A stretch of DNA of 15,236 nt from assembly GCA_016219075.1 (NCBI GenBank), contig JACRCJ010000038.1, positions 1-15,236 on the forward strand. The letters run 5' to 3'. Positions within the stretch are counted from its first letter, which is position 1. Each line of letters opens with the position of its first letter. The notes beneath the pieces were generated by a model. It was not told where the DNA came from, made no database searches, and was given only the letters and a program-made list of their open reading frames with translations. Both the position numbers and the translations under genes were made by a program. Origin of the DNA: Deltaproteobacteria bacterium. GTDB taxonomy: Bacteria > Desulfobacterota > GWC2-55-46. Below, in pieces: positions 6,716 to 13,566 of this stretch.

Positions 6716-6830
6716 GAAAAAGATGTGAGGACAAAGCCCGGAGAGGTTCTTTTTGTTTTTAATCCCCTGTCGGGGTTTAATTAAGCGCGGCTTGCCGCGC
6801 AGGCTGACAAACGATATTTCCTTCGAATAC

Positions 6831-6862
6831 CCGGAGAAAAGCTCCGGGGAGGTTCATTTTTT
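6831..6862. repeat. 32-base dispersed repeat, copy 2
   Basis: Identical over 32 bases to 3613-3644 (hairpin CCGGAG-AAAAG-CTCCGG, then GGGAGGTTCATTTTTT). It is followed at once by the second repeat type at 6870. Confidence 0.8.
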
Positions 6863-6869
6863 ACCGTTC

Positions 6870-6906
6870 TGAAAACCCCGGGGCTTGAAGCCCGGAAAGG
6901 GTTCAT
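6870..6906. repeat. 37-base hairpin repeat, relative of 12339-12375
   Basis: It reads TGAAAACCCCGGGG, CTTGAAG, CCCGG, then AAAGGGTTCAT. It aligns without gaps to 12339-12375 with 28 of 37 bases the same. Both are preceded by a T-run and an ACGTT/CCGTT word, as is the end of the 3613 copy. Confidence 0.6.
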
Positions 6907-7003
6907 TTAATGAGGCCGCCCGCAAAGGCTGAACGGGGTTTTAACCGGCTGGCTCCGCAAGTGCGGGGCGGGTCCCCTCCGGTGAGGATAAAAATCGTCT
7001 GAG

Positions 7004-7039
7004 AAAATTAAAAAGCCTGAAGACCGGCCGGTCTTCAGG
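7004..7039 (-). terminator. intrinsic terminator after thyX
   Basis: A perfect 24-base palindrome (7016-7039, CCTGAAGACCGG and its complement) lies 12 bases past the thyX stop. On the minus strand it is followed by CTTTTTAATTTTC. This is a strong Rho-independent terminator for the rpmE-thyX transcript. Confidence 0.85.
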
Positions 7040-7051
7040 GCAAAAAAGCCT

Positions 7052-7738
7052 TTAAAGGTTCCTGAATCTTTGCCTTATCTCTTTGGGCTTGCCGCAGGTC
7101 ATCTCGCCTTCGCTGCAGCCGCCGCTTACGCAGGCCGGACCAGAGTCCCGGAAGATGTACGGGGCCTCTTTCTTGGCGAGCGCGAGCATGCGGGTGGCCA
7201 TATCCCGGATCTCCCACTGGGCCCTCTCGCAGCAGCGGAGCCTGAAAAAGTGGATGAGTTCCCTGGCGTTCATGGTGACGATTATCTTGGTTGCCGCGGC
7301 GTTCGGGAGCAGGTACCGGGAGTCCTCGGCCGGCACCCCGGCGTCAATTAGCTCCTTGTAGAGCCTGTAGGCGCTCTTTACCGCGCGTTCGAAACGCTTT
7401 TTCTTCCCGGCGTCCTTTTCAATCGAGGGCGGGACGACATACTCCGGGGTCTCTGCCGTCACGTACCTCTGGCTCTGCTGCGAGTACGAGGCGAGGCGGT
7501 GGCGCACGAGCTGGTGGGATGTGGCCCTTGAGATCCCCTCCACCCCGAAGGTGAAGCCGGCGTGTTCAAGGACCGACAGGTGTCCCATCTTGAGGATCTT
7601 GCCCAGGAATTTTTCGTTCGAGACGCCGGCTACCTTCTTCTCAAGCTCCGCTATCGTTGAGTCCGAATAGCAGAGACGGGCGGCCATGGCGACGGTTTTT
7701 TCGGGGTCGGGGGTACTTTTGAGGAGAGTTACCAGCAC
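7052..7738 (-). CDS. thyX: flavin-dependent thymidylate synthase ThyX
   Basis: Makes dTMP from dUMP with methylene-tetrahydrofolate, FAD and NADPH. It is 228 residues. The diagnostic RHR-x7-S motif is complete at 79-89 (RHRLASYSQQS), followed by QRYV. GHLSVLEHAGFTF (52-64) and the C-terminal NARELIHFFRLRCCERAQWEIR block are also typical. The tail carries cysteines near 203, 208 and 215 (GPACVSGGCSEGEMTCGK), a Cys-rich end found in a subset of ThyX proteins, whose role I cannot state. It starts 16 bases after rpmE and ends at a strong terminator, so the two form a short operon. It stands between rpmE and prfA, which are often closer neighbours in related genomes. Confidence 0.96.
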   Translation of the reverse strand: MLVTLLKSTPDPEKTVAMAARLCYSDSTIAELEKKVAGVSNEKFLGKILKMGHLSVLEHAGFTFGVEGISRATSHQLVRHRLASYSQQSQRYVTAETPEYVVPPSIEKDAGKKKRFERAVKSAYRLYKELIDAGVPAEDSRYLLPNAAATKIIVTMNARELIHFFRLRCCERAQWEIRDMATRMLALAKKEAPYIFRDSGPACVSGGCSEGEMTCGKPKEIRQRFRNL

Positions 7739-7754
7739 GATTTACGCCCCCTCC

Positions 7755-7964
7755 TTACGCTCCCTTGTTCCTGCGGTACTTGGCGTTGAACTTCTCGATC
7801 TTGCCGGCCGTGTCGATGAGCTTGTGCTCTCCGGTGTAAAACGGGTGGCAGTTCGAGCATATCTCAAGGGAAATGTCCTTTGAGGTCGAGCCGGTCGTCA
7901 CCACATTTCCACAGATGCAGTGGATCCTGGTCGGCTCGTATTTGGGGTGGATTCCTTCCTTCAT
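7755..7964 (-). CDS. rpmE: 50S ribosomal protein L31
   Basis: A 69-residue L31 of the zinc-binding type, with C16 and C18 (CIC) and C36 and C39 (CSNC) as the four ligands. MKEGIHPKYEP at the start and HPFYTGEHKLIDTAGKIEKFNAKY in the second half are classic. It sits in the large subunit at the intersubunit bridge. A very strong Shine-Dalgarno, AAGGAGGAG, lies seven bases before the ATG. A candidate promoter upstream on the minus strand is TTGACG (about 8005-8010) with a poor -10. The zinc-bearing form suggests that zinc supply could influence it through a paralogue, but none is in the window. Confidence 0.97.
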   Translation of the reverse strand: MKEGIHPKYEPTRIHCICGNVVTTGSTSKDISLEICSNCHPFYTGEHKLIDTAGKIEKFNAKYRRNKGA

Positions 7965-8059
7965 TACGGTACTCCTCCTTAAATGTCTATTCTCCGTCAG
8001 ACAATTCCGTCAAAAAAGGACCGGTTTTAAAAGGCCGTTCCCCGCGCCTGACTTTAATG

Positions 8060-8071
8060 GTTAATATTAAC
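8060..8071. promoter_or_regulatory. palindrome GTTAATATTAAC upstream of rpmE
   Basis: A perfect 12-base palindrome about 96 bases upstream of the rpmE start. Its GTTAA half-sites recur in the palindrome inside the rho promoter (9848-9860), with spacing different by one base. It may be a regulator site; no protein can be assigned. Confidence 0.3.
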
Positions 8072-8134
8072 AACTCTGTCTGTGGAGTGCAAGCGAAAAA
8101 AAAGGCGGGTAAAAACGGGCATCTCCCGGCGCTT

Positions 8135-8164
8135 CCCCGGCCGCTTCGGTTGAAGCGGCCGGGG
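8135..8164. terminator. GC-rich hairpin after rho, probable end of rho transcript
   Basis: A perfect 13-bp stem (CCCCGGCCGCTTC at 8135-8147, GAAGCGGCCGGGG at 8152-8164) has a GGTT loop. On the minus strand the T-run does not follow directly. A small second hairpin (CGGG/CCCG, near 8117-8129) followed by TTTTT may complete termination. It lies 220 bases past rho. Confidence 0.5.
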
Positions 8165-8180
8165 GCGGGGGAAAACAGGT

Positions 8181-8343
8181 TTTTTCAGCGTTCCATAGGA
8201 TGCTGAAAAAGTCCTTCCATGGCTTTTTCAGCAACGATTTGTCTGAAGTGAATTCAGCCAAATCTCACAAATTGCTTGGCTTTTTAAGCCTCGCAATTTG
8301 GCAATCCATCCATGGATTGCTTTAGGATGCTGAAAAAGTCCTT
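8181..8343. repeat. repeat block in rho-rpmE gap (20-base direct repeat plus inverted repeats)
   Basis: AGGATGCTGAAAAAGTCCTT occurs identically at 8197-8216 and 8324-8343. Between them are inverted words: GCTGAAAAAG (8202-8211) against CTTTTTCAGC (8223-8232), CAAATTGC against GCAATTTG, and GCAATCCAT-CC-ATGGATTGC (8301-8320). TTTTTCAGC also occurs at 8181. The layout is like a degenerate MITE or a composite of palindromic repeats. A short minus-strand frame at 8067-8261 is made of this repeat and is not a gene. Confidence 0.75.
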
Positions 8344-8384
8344 AGCCTGCTAAAGGCCCCGGGGGAACAAGGGGGACGGAAGGG

Positions 8385-9635
8385 TCATTTGCTCATCGAG
8401 TCGAGAAACGCCTTGTTCGAAGGGGTGTTGTGTATCTTGTCGAGGATGAACTCCATCGATTCAACCGGGTTCAGGGGCTGCAACACCTTCCTCAGTATCC
8501 ATATCCTGTTAAGGGCTTCCTTGGTCAGAAGCAGGTCCTCTTTCCTCGTGCCGGACTTGTTCAAGTCGATGGCAGGGAATATCCTTCTCTCCGAGAGCTT
8601 CCTGTCAAGGACGATCTCCATGTTTCCCGTGCCCTTGAACTCTTCGAATATGACCTCGTCCATGCGGCTGCCGGTGTCTATAAGGGCTGTTGCTATGATA
8701 GTGAGGCTGCCGCCCTCTTCGATGTTTCTCGCGGCGCCGAAGAACCTCTTGGGCTTATGAAGCGCGTTTGAGTCGACTCCTCCGGACAGTACCTTTCCGC
8801 TCGGAGGCACCACGGCGTTATACGCCCTGGCAAGCCTCGTTATGGAGTCAAGGAGTATCACGACGTCCTTCTGGTGCTCTACAAGCCTCTTGGCCTTCTC
8901 TATGATCATCTCGGAGACCTGCACGTGTCTCTGCGCCGGCTCGTCGAAGGTGGAGCTGATGACCTCGCCTTTTACGGAGCGCTGCATGTCGGTGACCTCT
9001 TCGGGCCTCTCGTCGATGAGGAGGACCAGGAGGACCACCTCCGGGTGGTTGGTCGTTATGGAGTTCGCGATCTTCTGCAGGAGCATCGTTTTACCGGCCC
9101 TCGGAGGAGAGACGATAAGTCCCCTCTGCCCCTTGCCTATCGGGGTAAAGAGGTCCATGACCCTCATGGATGAGTCGCTGTTCGGGGGTATCTCGAGGTT
9201 GAGCCTCTCCTGCGGGTACAGGGGGGTCAAGTTGTCGAAGAGTATCTTCTCTCTTGCTACCTCCGGGTCCTCGTAGTTGACCTTCTCGACCTTCAGGAGC
9301 GCGAAGTACCTCTCGCCTTCCTTCGGGGGGCGTATCTGGCCGGAGACTATGTCGCCGGTCCTTAAATTGAACCTTCTTATCTGCGAGGGGGATACGTAGA
9401 TGTCGTCGGGGCCGGGGAGGTAGTTGTAATCCGGGGCCCTTAAAAAACCGAACCCGTCCGGCAGCGTCTCCAGGACGCCTTCGCCGTATATCAGCCCATT
9501 CTGGTCGCTCTGTGACTGGAGAAGCGCGAATATCAGGTCCTGCTTACGCATGCTGGTCGCGCTTTCGATGTTATATTTTTTAGCGAGCGCGGTAAGCTCG
9601 TTTATCTTTTTTTCCTTGAGTTCCTTGAGGTTCAT
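8385..9635 (-). CDS. rho: transcription termination factor Rho
   Basis: Hexameric RNA helicase that ends transcription on untranslated RNA. It is 416 residues, normal length. In order: N-terminal helical Rho_N domain (1-45, NLKELKEKKINELTALAKKY), cold-shock-like RNA-binding domain with the GFGFLR motif (61-66), and the RecA-type ATPase core. The core has Walker A SPPRAGKT (176-183), Walker B VVILLDSITRLARAYN (258-273) and the secondary-channel block GSLTIIATALIDTGSRMDEVIFEEFKGTGNMEIVLDR. The P-loop reads PRAGKT where PKAGKT is also common. It lies downstream of coaE but has its own probable promoter at 9838-9866 and a leader of about 190 bases. Long leaders upstream of rho are linked to autoregulation in other bacteria; that is inference here. 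Confidence 0.98.
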   Translation of the reverse strand: MNLKELKEKKINELTALAKKYNIESATSMRKQDLIFALLQSQSDQNGLIYGEGVLETLPDGFGFLRAPDYNYLPGPDDIYVSPSQIRRFNLRTGDIVSGQIRPPKEGERYFALLKVEKVNYEDPEVAREKILFDNLTPLYPQERLNLEIPPNSDSSMRVMDLFTPIGKGQRGLIVSPPRAGKTMLLQKIANSITTNHPEVVLLVLLIDERPEEVTDMQRSVKGEVISSTFDEPAQRHVQVSEMIIEKAKRLVEHQKDVVILLDSITRLARAYNAVVPPSGKVLSGGVDSNALHKPKRFFGAARNIEEGGSLTIIATALIDTGSRMDEVIFEEFKGTGNMEIVLDRKLSERRIFPAIDLNKSGTRKEDLLLTKEALNRIWILRKVLQPLNPVESMEFILDKIHNTPSNKAFLDSMSK

Positions 9636-9837
9636 TCACTGCTCCTGTTAGTGGGGGTTTTTGAGGTTGGAATAGAAATATACAGAGGGTTTATTCCTAG
9701 ACTTCTCTATTGTTTTTGAAGACGGCATATTTTGGTTTTTGGGTTTTCCTCTAAGGCTCAAATCATGCGGATTGAAGCTTGCGAGGGAATGACGGCAAAT
9801 GGCAAATGTTGTGAAATCGGATTTGATAGGTATTTTC

Positions 9838-9866
9838 ACCTTAGCACGGTTAAATTAACCTGTCAA
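9838..9866 (-). promoter_or_regulatory. sigma70-type promoter of rho with palindromic spacer
   Basis: On the minus strand a consensus -35 TTGACA (9861-9866) is followed by a 17-base spacer and the -10 TAAGGT (9838-9843), preceded by TG-n, an extended -10. The spacer contains the perfect palindrome GGTTAATTTAACC (9848-9860), suited to a repressor between the two boxes. Between it and rho (9636-9837) no gene is supported. Confidence 0.65.
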
Positions 9867-9899
9867 GCACCTTTTTGGGGCCTCCCGGAGGCCCGCTGA

Positions 9900-10535
9900 C
9901 TACCCTTTCCCGGTCAGTTTCCGGTAGACTTCCCGCACCCTTTCGAGGGTCTCCCCGACAGTGCCGTTGTTGTCTATGACATAATCGGCGTATTCCCGTT
10001 TTTCCTTTAGAGGCATCTGGGACGCTATCCTTTTCTCCGCCTCAACGGGTCCAAGGCCGTCGCGCTCGCAGAGCCTTTCGGCCTGCTTCCTTTCATCGGC
10101 GTATACGACGATGACTTTAGACATCTCTTTGTACAGCCCCCCCTCTATAAGAAGCGCCGCGTCTATGACGATAAGGGGGTCCGGGTGCGCCCTCTCAATC
10201 TCGGCGACCCGTTCCTTTATCCTGTCGCGTATCCTCGGATGGGTTATGGCGTTGAGCCTTTTAAGCTTTGCCGGGTCTGAAAATACCATGGAGCCGAGCT
10301 TTTTCCTGTCTATTTCGCCGTCCTCAAGGAGGACATCAGGACCGAAGGCGGCGACTATCTCGCCGTGGGCGGGGCTTCCCGGACGAACCACCTCTCTTGA
10401 GATGAGGTCCGCGTCTATGATATGCGCGCCGAGCCTTTTAAGCTCCCCGGCCACAAGGCTTTTACCAGAGGCTATGCCTCCCGTAAGACCGACTGTCATC
10501 CTGGACTCAAAGCTCCTTATGAGGGACCCTGTCAT
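9900..10535 (-). CDS. coaE: dephospho-CoA kinase
   Basis: Last enzyme of coenzyme A synthesis, phosphorylating the 3'-hydroxyl of dephospho-CoA. It is 211 residues from the first ATG. P-loop GLTGGIASGKS (16-26), IDADLISREVVRPG (40-53), the lid and CoA-binding region THPRIRDRI, and VIDAALLIEGG are all present, ending in the usual DYVIDNNGTVGET segment. An ATG at 10499 (MTVGLTGGIASGKS) matches the common family start. It has AAGGAG 13 bases upstream, while the 10535 ATG has GAGG only 3 bases away, so the start is open and the protein may be 199 residues. It follows pgeF by 37 bases and is likely in the rluD-pgeF-coaE unit. Confidence 0.95.
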   Translation of the reverse strand: MTGSLIRSFESRMTVGLTGGIASGKSLVAGELKRLGAHIIDADLISREVVRPGSPAHGEIVAAFGPDVLLEDGEIDRKKLGSMVFSDPAKLKRLNAITHPRIRDRIKERVAEIERAHPDPLIVIDAALLIEGGLYKEMSKVIVVYADERKQAERLCERDGLGPVEAEKRIASQMPLKEKREYADYVIDNNGTVGETLERVREVYRKLTGKG

Positions 10536-10572
10536 TGCCCTCTGTGTGCAAGGCCTCTTCGGGGCTACTCGG

Positions 10573-11358
10573 CTACTCCTTGACCATGATGAAGGAAAGC
10601 TGCCTGCCGGTAACCCCGTTATCCTTCCTGTAGGAGAAGAGAAGCCCGTTATTGCACGAGGTGCAGGCGGCCTCCATGCTTATCTTCTCCCTGTGGACCC
10701 CGGCCCCGACGAGCTGAGAGATGTTGGCCATGCCGATGTCGAGCCTCATCTCGCCGTATATGTTCTGTATGTAGTCGACCGAGGAGGCCCCGAAGCCGCG
10801 CTCGAACTCAGAAGCGACATTCTCGCCGACCGCGTAGCAGCAGGGGCCGATATAGGGGCCGAGGGCCGCCAGAAGGTCGCCTGGGCGAGTCGAGAACCTT
10901 TTTCTCATCATTTCTATCGTCTTTAATACCACCCCAGAGGCGCTCCCTTTCCACCCGGCGTGCACCGCGGCAACGGCCCTTTTAACCGGGTCGTAGAGAA
11001 ATACCGGCAGGCAGTCCGCGGTCAATATCCCGATTGGCGCCCCGGACACCATTGTTATTACGGCATCGGCGTCGACTTTTTTTCTCAGGTGCTGCGTTTT
11101 GTCGTCTACGAGAAGGAGATTGTTGCCGTGGACCTGGTTTACTGTCACGAGCCTTCCGGCGTCTATCCCGAAGGCTTCCGAGACCCGGCTTAAGTTCTTC
11201 TCCACCTGTTCCGCCGGGTCGGCCCCCCTTGTGTCGAAGTTGAGCGAGTCGAAGGGGGGGGCGCTCACCCCGCCCCTTCTTGAGAGGAAGGCGTGGGTCA
11301 CGGGGGCTGACTCAAGGAGCGAGGACGAGAAGAATGATATCCCGCTTTTTGTCTTCAT
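10573..11358 (-). CDS. pgeF: YfiH/LACC1-family purine nucleoside phosphorylase (laccase-domain protein)
   Basis: A member of the DUF152 / YfiH family, 261 residues. Early annotations call it polyphenol oxidase or laccase. Later work on relatives showed zinc-dependent adenosine deaminase and purine nucleoside phosphorylase activity, and in E. coli a role in editing of peptidoglycan precursors. Conserved metal and active-site residues are H77 in NQVHG, C116 in TADCLP and H133 in AAVHAGWKG. LSRRGGVS (26-32), ALGPYIGPCCYAVG (165-178) and the C-terminal CT...FSYRKD..TGRQLSFI are also typical. The start overlaps the stop of rluD as ATGA (11355-11358). The two genes are commonly neighbours in bacteria (known also as yfiH-rluD in E. 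coli). Confidence 0.93.
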   Translation of the reverse strand: MKTKSGISFFSSSLLESAPVTHAFLSRRGGVSAPPFDSLNFDTRGADPAEQVEKNLSRVSEAFGIDAGRLVTVNQVHGNNLLLVDDKTQHLRKKVDADAVITMVSGAPIGILTADCLPVFLYDPVKRAVAAVHAGWKGSASGVVLKTIEMMRKRFSTRPGDLLAALGPYIGPCCYAVGENVASEFERGFGASSVDYIQNIYGEMRLDIGMANISQLVGAGVHREKISMEAACTSCNNGLLFSYRKDNGVTGRQLSFIMVKE

Positions 11359-12305
11359 CCGCCTTCCAGCGTCTTGAGTATCTCCTCAAAGTCTTCGGGG
11401 AGAGGGGCCTGGAACTCCATGAGTTTGCCTGTGGAGGGGTGCGTGAGTGTCAGGGTCCTTGCGTGCAGGCACTGCCGTTTTATCTTCTTCAGAAGGTCCG
11501 CCGCCTCCTTTTCCATCGCCGGGGGCACGCACCTTTTGCCGTATGTCTGGTCGCCGACGACGGGGTGGTTAATGGCGTTCAAGTGCACCCTTATCTGGTG
11601 CGTCCTCCCGGTCTCGAGCTTCAGCTCCAAAAGCGTCAGGAGGGGAAAGCGCTTCAAAACCCTGTAGCGCGTTACGGCGGTCCTTTTTTTCCGCGCCCTC
11701 GGCGAAATCTTTTTCCTGTGGGCGATGTCCCTGCCTATCGGCATGTCCACTACCCCTTCCATGTCCCTGACCCCTCCCCAGACAAGCGCCAGATAAGTCC
11801 TCCCTGCCGTGTGCTCCTTGAACTGTTTGGAGAGGGCGAGGTGGCTTGAGTCGTTCTTTGCCGCGACAATGGCCCCGGTGGTATCCTTGTCGAGCCTGTG
11901 GACGATCCCGGCCCTCAAGGGCCCTCCCAGAAGAGAGAGGTCTTTCGTGTGCCCCAGGAGCGCGTTCACCAGCGTGCCTGTGGTTCTTCCGGCCCCGGGG
12001 TGAGTGGTCATGCCGGCGGGCTTGTTGACCGCTATGATGTCGGAGTCCTCGTAGAGTATCTCAAGCGGGACCTCTTCGGGCTCAACCGTATGTATGCGCT
12101 CAGGAGGCACCAGCACATCCACGGCGTCCGCGCCCTTTACCCGCAGGCCGGGTTTGCCGGCCTTGCCGTTTACGGTAACGCGCGAGCCGTCAAAGAGAGT
12201 TTTGACCCTGGAGCGGGTAAAGCCCCTCAAGCGGGCGGCTATGAACACATCGAGCCGTTCTCCGGCCTCTGTGCTTTCTACGGTGAGTCTAAGGGTTTTT
12301 TCCAT
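11355..12305 (-). CDS. rluD: RluA/RluD-family rRNA pseudouridine synthase
   Basis: Converts uridines to pseudouridine in 23S rRNA. RluD acts on helix 69, but the exact target here is inferred from neighbourhood. It is 316 residues: an N-terminal S4 RNA-binding domain (about 17-65, ERLDVFIAARLRGFTRSRVKTLF) and the catalytic domain with AVNKPAGMTTHPG (92-104) and the family motif HRLDKDTTG (136-144) whose D139 is catalytic. C-terminal TGRTHQIRVHLNAINHPVVGDQTYG is complete. It overlaps pgeF by four bases. The upstream gap (12306-12435) holds a dispersed hairpin repeat. It is on the same strand as the 88-residue gene and the GntR gene, 130 bases downstream of them. Confidence 0.95.
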   Translation of the reverse strand: MEKTLRLTVESTEAGERLDVFIAARLRGFTRSRVKTLFDGSRVTVNGKAGKPGLRVKGADAVDVLVPPERIHTVEPEEVPLEILYEDSDIIAVNKPAGMTTHPGAGRTTGTLVNALLGHTKDLSLLGGPLRAGIVHRLDKDTTGAIVAAKNDSSHLALSKQFKEHTAGRTYLALVWGGVRDMEGVVDMPIGRDIAHRKKISPRARKKRTAVTRYRVLKRFPLLTLLELKLETGRTHQIRVHLNAINHPVVGDQTYGKRCVPPAMEKEAADLLKKIKRQCLHARTLTLTHPSTGKLMEFQAPLPEDFEEILKTLEGG

Positions 12306-12338
12306 GACGGGTGGTGAAAAGGTTTTTTTTAACGTTTT

Positions 12339-12375
12339 GAAAACTCTGGGGTTTTAAGCCCATGGAGGATTCATA
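12339..12375. repeat. 37-base hairpin repeat upstream of rluD
   Basis: TGAAAACTCTGGGG, TTTTAAG, CCCATGG, then AGGATTCAT. 28 of 37 positions are identical to 6870-6906, and it is preceded by GGTTTTTTTTAACGTT. It is a member of the same dispersed family. Confidence 0.6.
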
Positions 12376-12435
12376 AGGGCGGACTTCAGGAGGTCTTGGT
12401 CTTCCAACGGGGCTTTAGGCCTGCCTTAAGACGGC

Positions 12436-12702
12436 CTACCAGATGTCCGAGTCGATATTGCTGTTCCTTTTTATAAGGATGTCCACTATGGCGCGGTTGT
12501 AGTAGCCGTTCTTCGCGTCCATCTCAGGGGAGAGCCTGCTTCTGTAAAGGGCGAGCCCCTCCTTCAGTTCCTTGTCGAGGAGTTCGAATATGTTGTCGTT
12601 TTTAAGGCCGCTTGAGATCTTGTCCCTGTTGTAAAGGGCGATGTCGGAGATGATCGTCCTTGCCAGACGGGCGGCGGCCTCCTGGGATTTAATTAGGGGC
12701 AT
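12436..12702 (-). CDS. conserved small helical protein downstream of GntR regulator
   Basis: An 88-residue protein starting MPLIKSQEAAARLARTI. The longer open frame up to 12780 is an overlap artefact of the GntR gene. The block EAAARLARTIISDIALYNRDKI, followed by an acidic helix and ELKEGLALYRSR, resembles a short helical module that I associate with deltaproteobacterial proteins, sometimes fused to zinc-ribbon or signalling domains. I cannot name its function. No membrane segment is visible. The ATG lies 14 bases inside the end of the GntR gene, so translation is probably coupled and the two proteins may be linked in function. AAGGA stands about 12 bases upstream. Confidence 0.75.
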   Translation of the reverse strand: MPLIKSQEAAARLARTIISDIALYNRDKISSGLKNDNIFELLDKELKEGLALYRSRLSPEMDAKNGYYNRAIVDILIKRNSNIDSDIW

Positions 12703-13387
12703 GTTTTGACTTTTCCTTGAGTATCTCCTCCACGAGCACGTCCCTGCCTTTTTCGGCATTGGCCATGACGATGGACTCAACGAGGGTGATGTTGCCTTTT
12801 CTGAAAGCCTCTATTATCTCCCTGTGCTGCGTAACCGAGTCCTTCATCCTCCCGGGCAGGGCCAGGGCCGTGATCCTGAACCTCTCGAACTGAGCCACGA
12901 GGTTATGCACCAGGGCGCAGAGCTTTTCGTTGCCGCACGCCGTGAGGAAGGTGTCGTGAAACTGGTTGTCGAGCTTGAAGAAGTTCTTCACATCGTCCCG
13001 TTCGGCGCACTTCTCCATCTGCGCGTTCAGGCTTTCGAGCCTCTTCATGTCCTTTGCGGTGAGCTTGTGGCAGGCGGTCTTCGCCGCGAAACCCTCCAGA
13101 AGGCTCTTGATGCTGTAGAACTCGCTTACGTCCTTGTCGGTTATCGGGCTCACCACGGCGCCTTTTCTCGGCGTGACCGTTATGAATCCCTCGCTTTCGA
13201 GCTGCCTGAAGGCCTCCCTGATGGGAGTGCGGCTTATGCCGAAGCTCTCGGCTATCTCCTGTTCCGGGACCCTCTCGCCGGGCTTAAGGCGCCCCGTTAC
13301 CACTGAGTCCTTGATGAAATCGACTATCCTCTCCCTCAAGGTCAGGGGTTTCTCAACAGGATAGTCCAGTATCCTTGTCTTTTCCAT
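12689..13387 (-). CDS. GntR-family transcriptional regulator, FCD subfamily
   Basis: A 232-residue DNA-binding repressor or activator. The N-terminal winged helix-turn-helix (18-80) reads LRERIVDFIKDSVVTGRLKPGERVPEQEIAESFGISRTPIREAFRQLESEGF, the GntR signature. The C-terminal FCD domain (about 88-222) has the metal-site residues D140 and H144 (DNQFH) and H188 (TQH). The third usual His, in the M-x-x-H-I helix, appears as N210 (MANAEKG). FCD members normally sense carboxylic acids or sugar acids; the ligand here is unknown. It is divergent from the TIM-barrel gene, and a 15-base palindrome near 13574 is a likely operator. Upstream at 13404-13429 there is a 17-base-period direct repeat. The gene has only a weak Shine-Dalgarno (AAAAGAT). 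Confidence 0.93.
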   Translation of the reverse strand: MEKTRILDYPVEKPLTLRERIVDFIKDSVVTGRLKPGERVPEQEIAESFGISRTPIREAFRQLESEGFITVTPRKGAVVSPITDKDVSEFYSIKSLLEGFAAKTACHKLTAKDMKRLESLNAQMEKCAERDDVKNFFKLDNQFHDTFLTACGNEKLCALVHNLVAQFERFRITALALPGRMKDSVTQHREIIEAFRKGNITLVESIVMANAEKGRDVLVEEILKEKSKHAPN

Positions 13388-13403
13388 ATCTTTTAAATTA
13401 TCT

Positions 13404-13429
13404 CGTTTAATCTTACGGAGCGTTTAATC
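13404..13429. repeat. direct repeat CGTTTAATC, 17-base period, at GntR start
   Basis: CGTTTAATC occurs at 13404-13412 and again at 13421-13429, separated by TTACGGAG, just upstream of the GntR start. It may be a regulator site or part of the promoter; GATAAT (minus strand, about 13396-13401) could be the -10. Confidence 0.4.
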
Positions 13430-13566
13430 CTTCTATCCCGGCTGTCGTCCGTTTTTTTCAGGGATTTACCTCTGGGCGCCCCGGCCTTGCCGCGGGGATG
13501 ACTCACTTCAAAAGGGTGTGTGTATTGAGCGAAACGCCTGAAAAGCACGCACCAAGACACTGATAT

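Larger units (their letters stand above)
6722..7015. other. thyX-prfA gap: cluster of hairpin repeats, no gene
   Basis: A gap of about 330 bases including the terminator. It holds CCCGGAGAGGTTCTTTTTG (6738-6757), a CCCC-TGT-GGGG hairpin near 6764, the near-palindrome GCGCGGCTTGCCGCGC (6785-6800), the 32-base repeat at 6831, a related hairpin at 6870, and GC-rich words around 6930-6985. The promoter of prfA must lie here, but I see no clear -35/-10 pair. Confidence 0.5.

Noticed and set aside
6021..6728. 235-codon plus-strand open frame
   Set aside because: Fully antisense to prfA, whose protein is unmistakable; serine-rich low-information sequence typical of a shadow frame.
8067..8261. 64-codon minus-strand frame in the rho-rpmE gap
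   Set aside because: Composed of the hairpin and repeat block, with no supporting ribosome binding site or family resemblance.
9648..9839. 63-codon minus-strand frame upstream of rho, possible leader peptide
   Set aside because: Its GTG start falls within the -10 box of the best rho promoter, so that transcript could not include it; the sequence shows no family pattern.
9878..9894. GGGCCTCC/GGAGGCCC hairpin after coaE as terminator
   Set aside because: Strong stem but followed by CCAAAAAGG, not a T-run, on the minus strand.
10111..10926. 271-codon plus-strand open frame
   Set aside because: Antisense to coaE and pgeF, both well supported; no recognisable domain.
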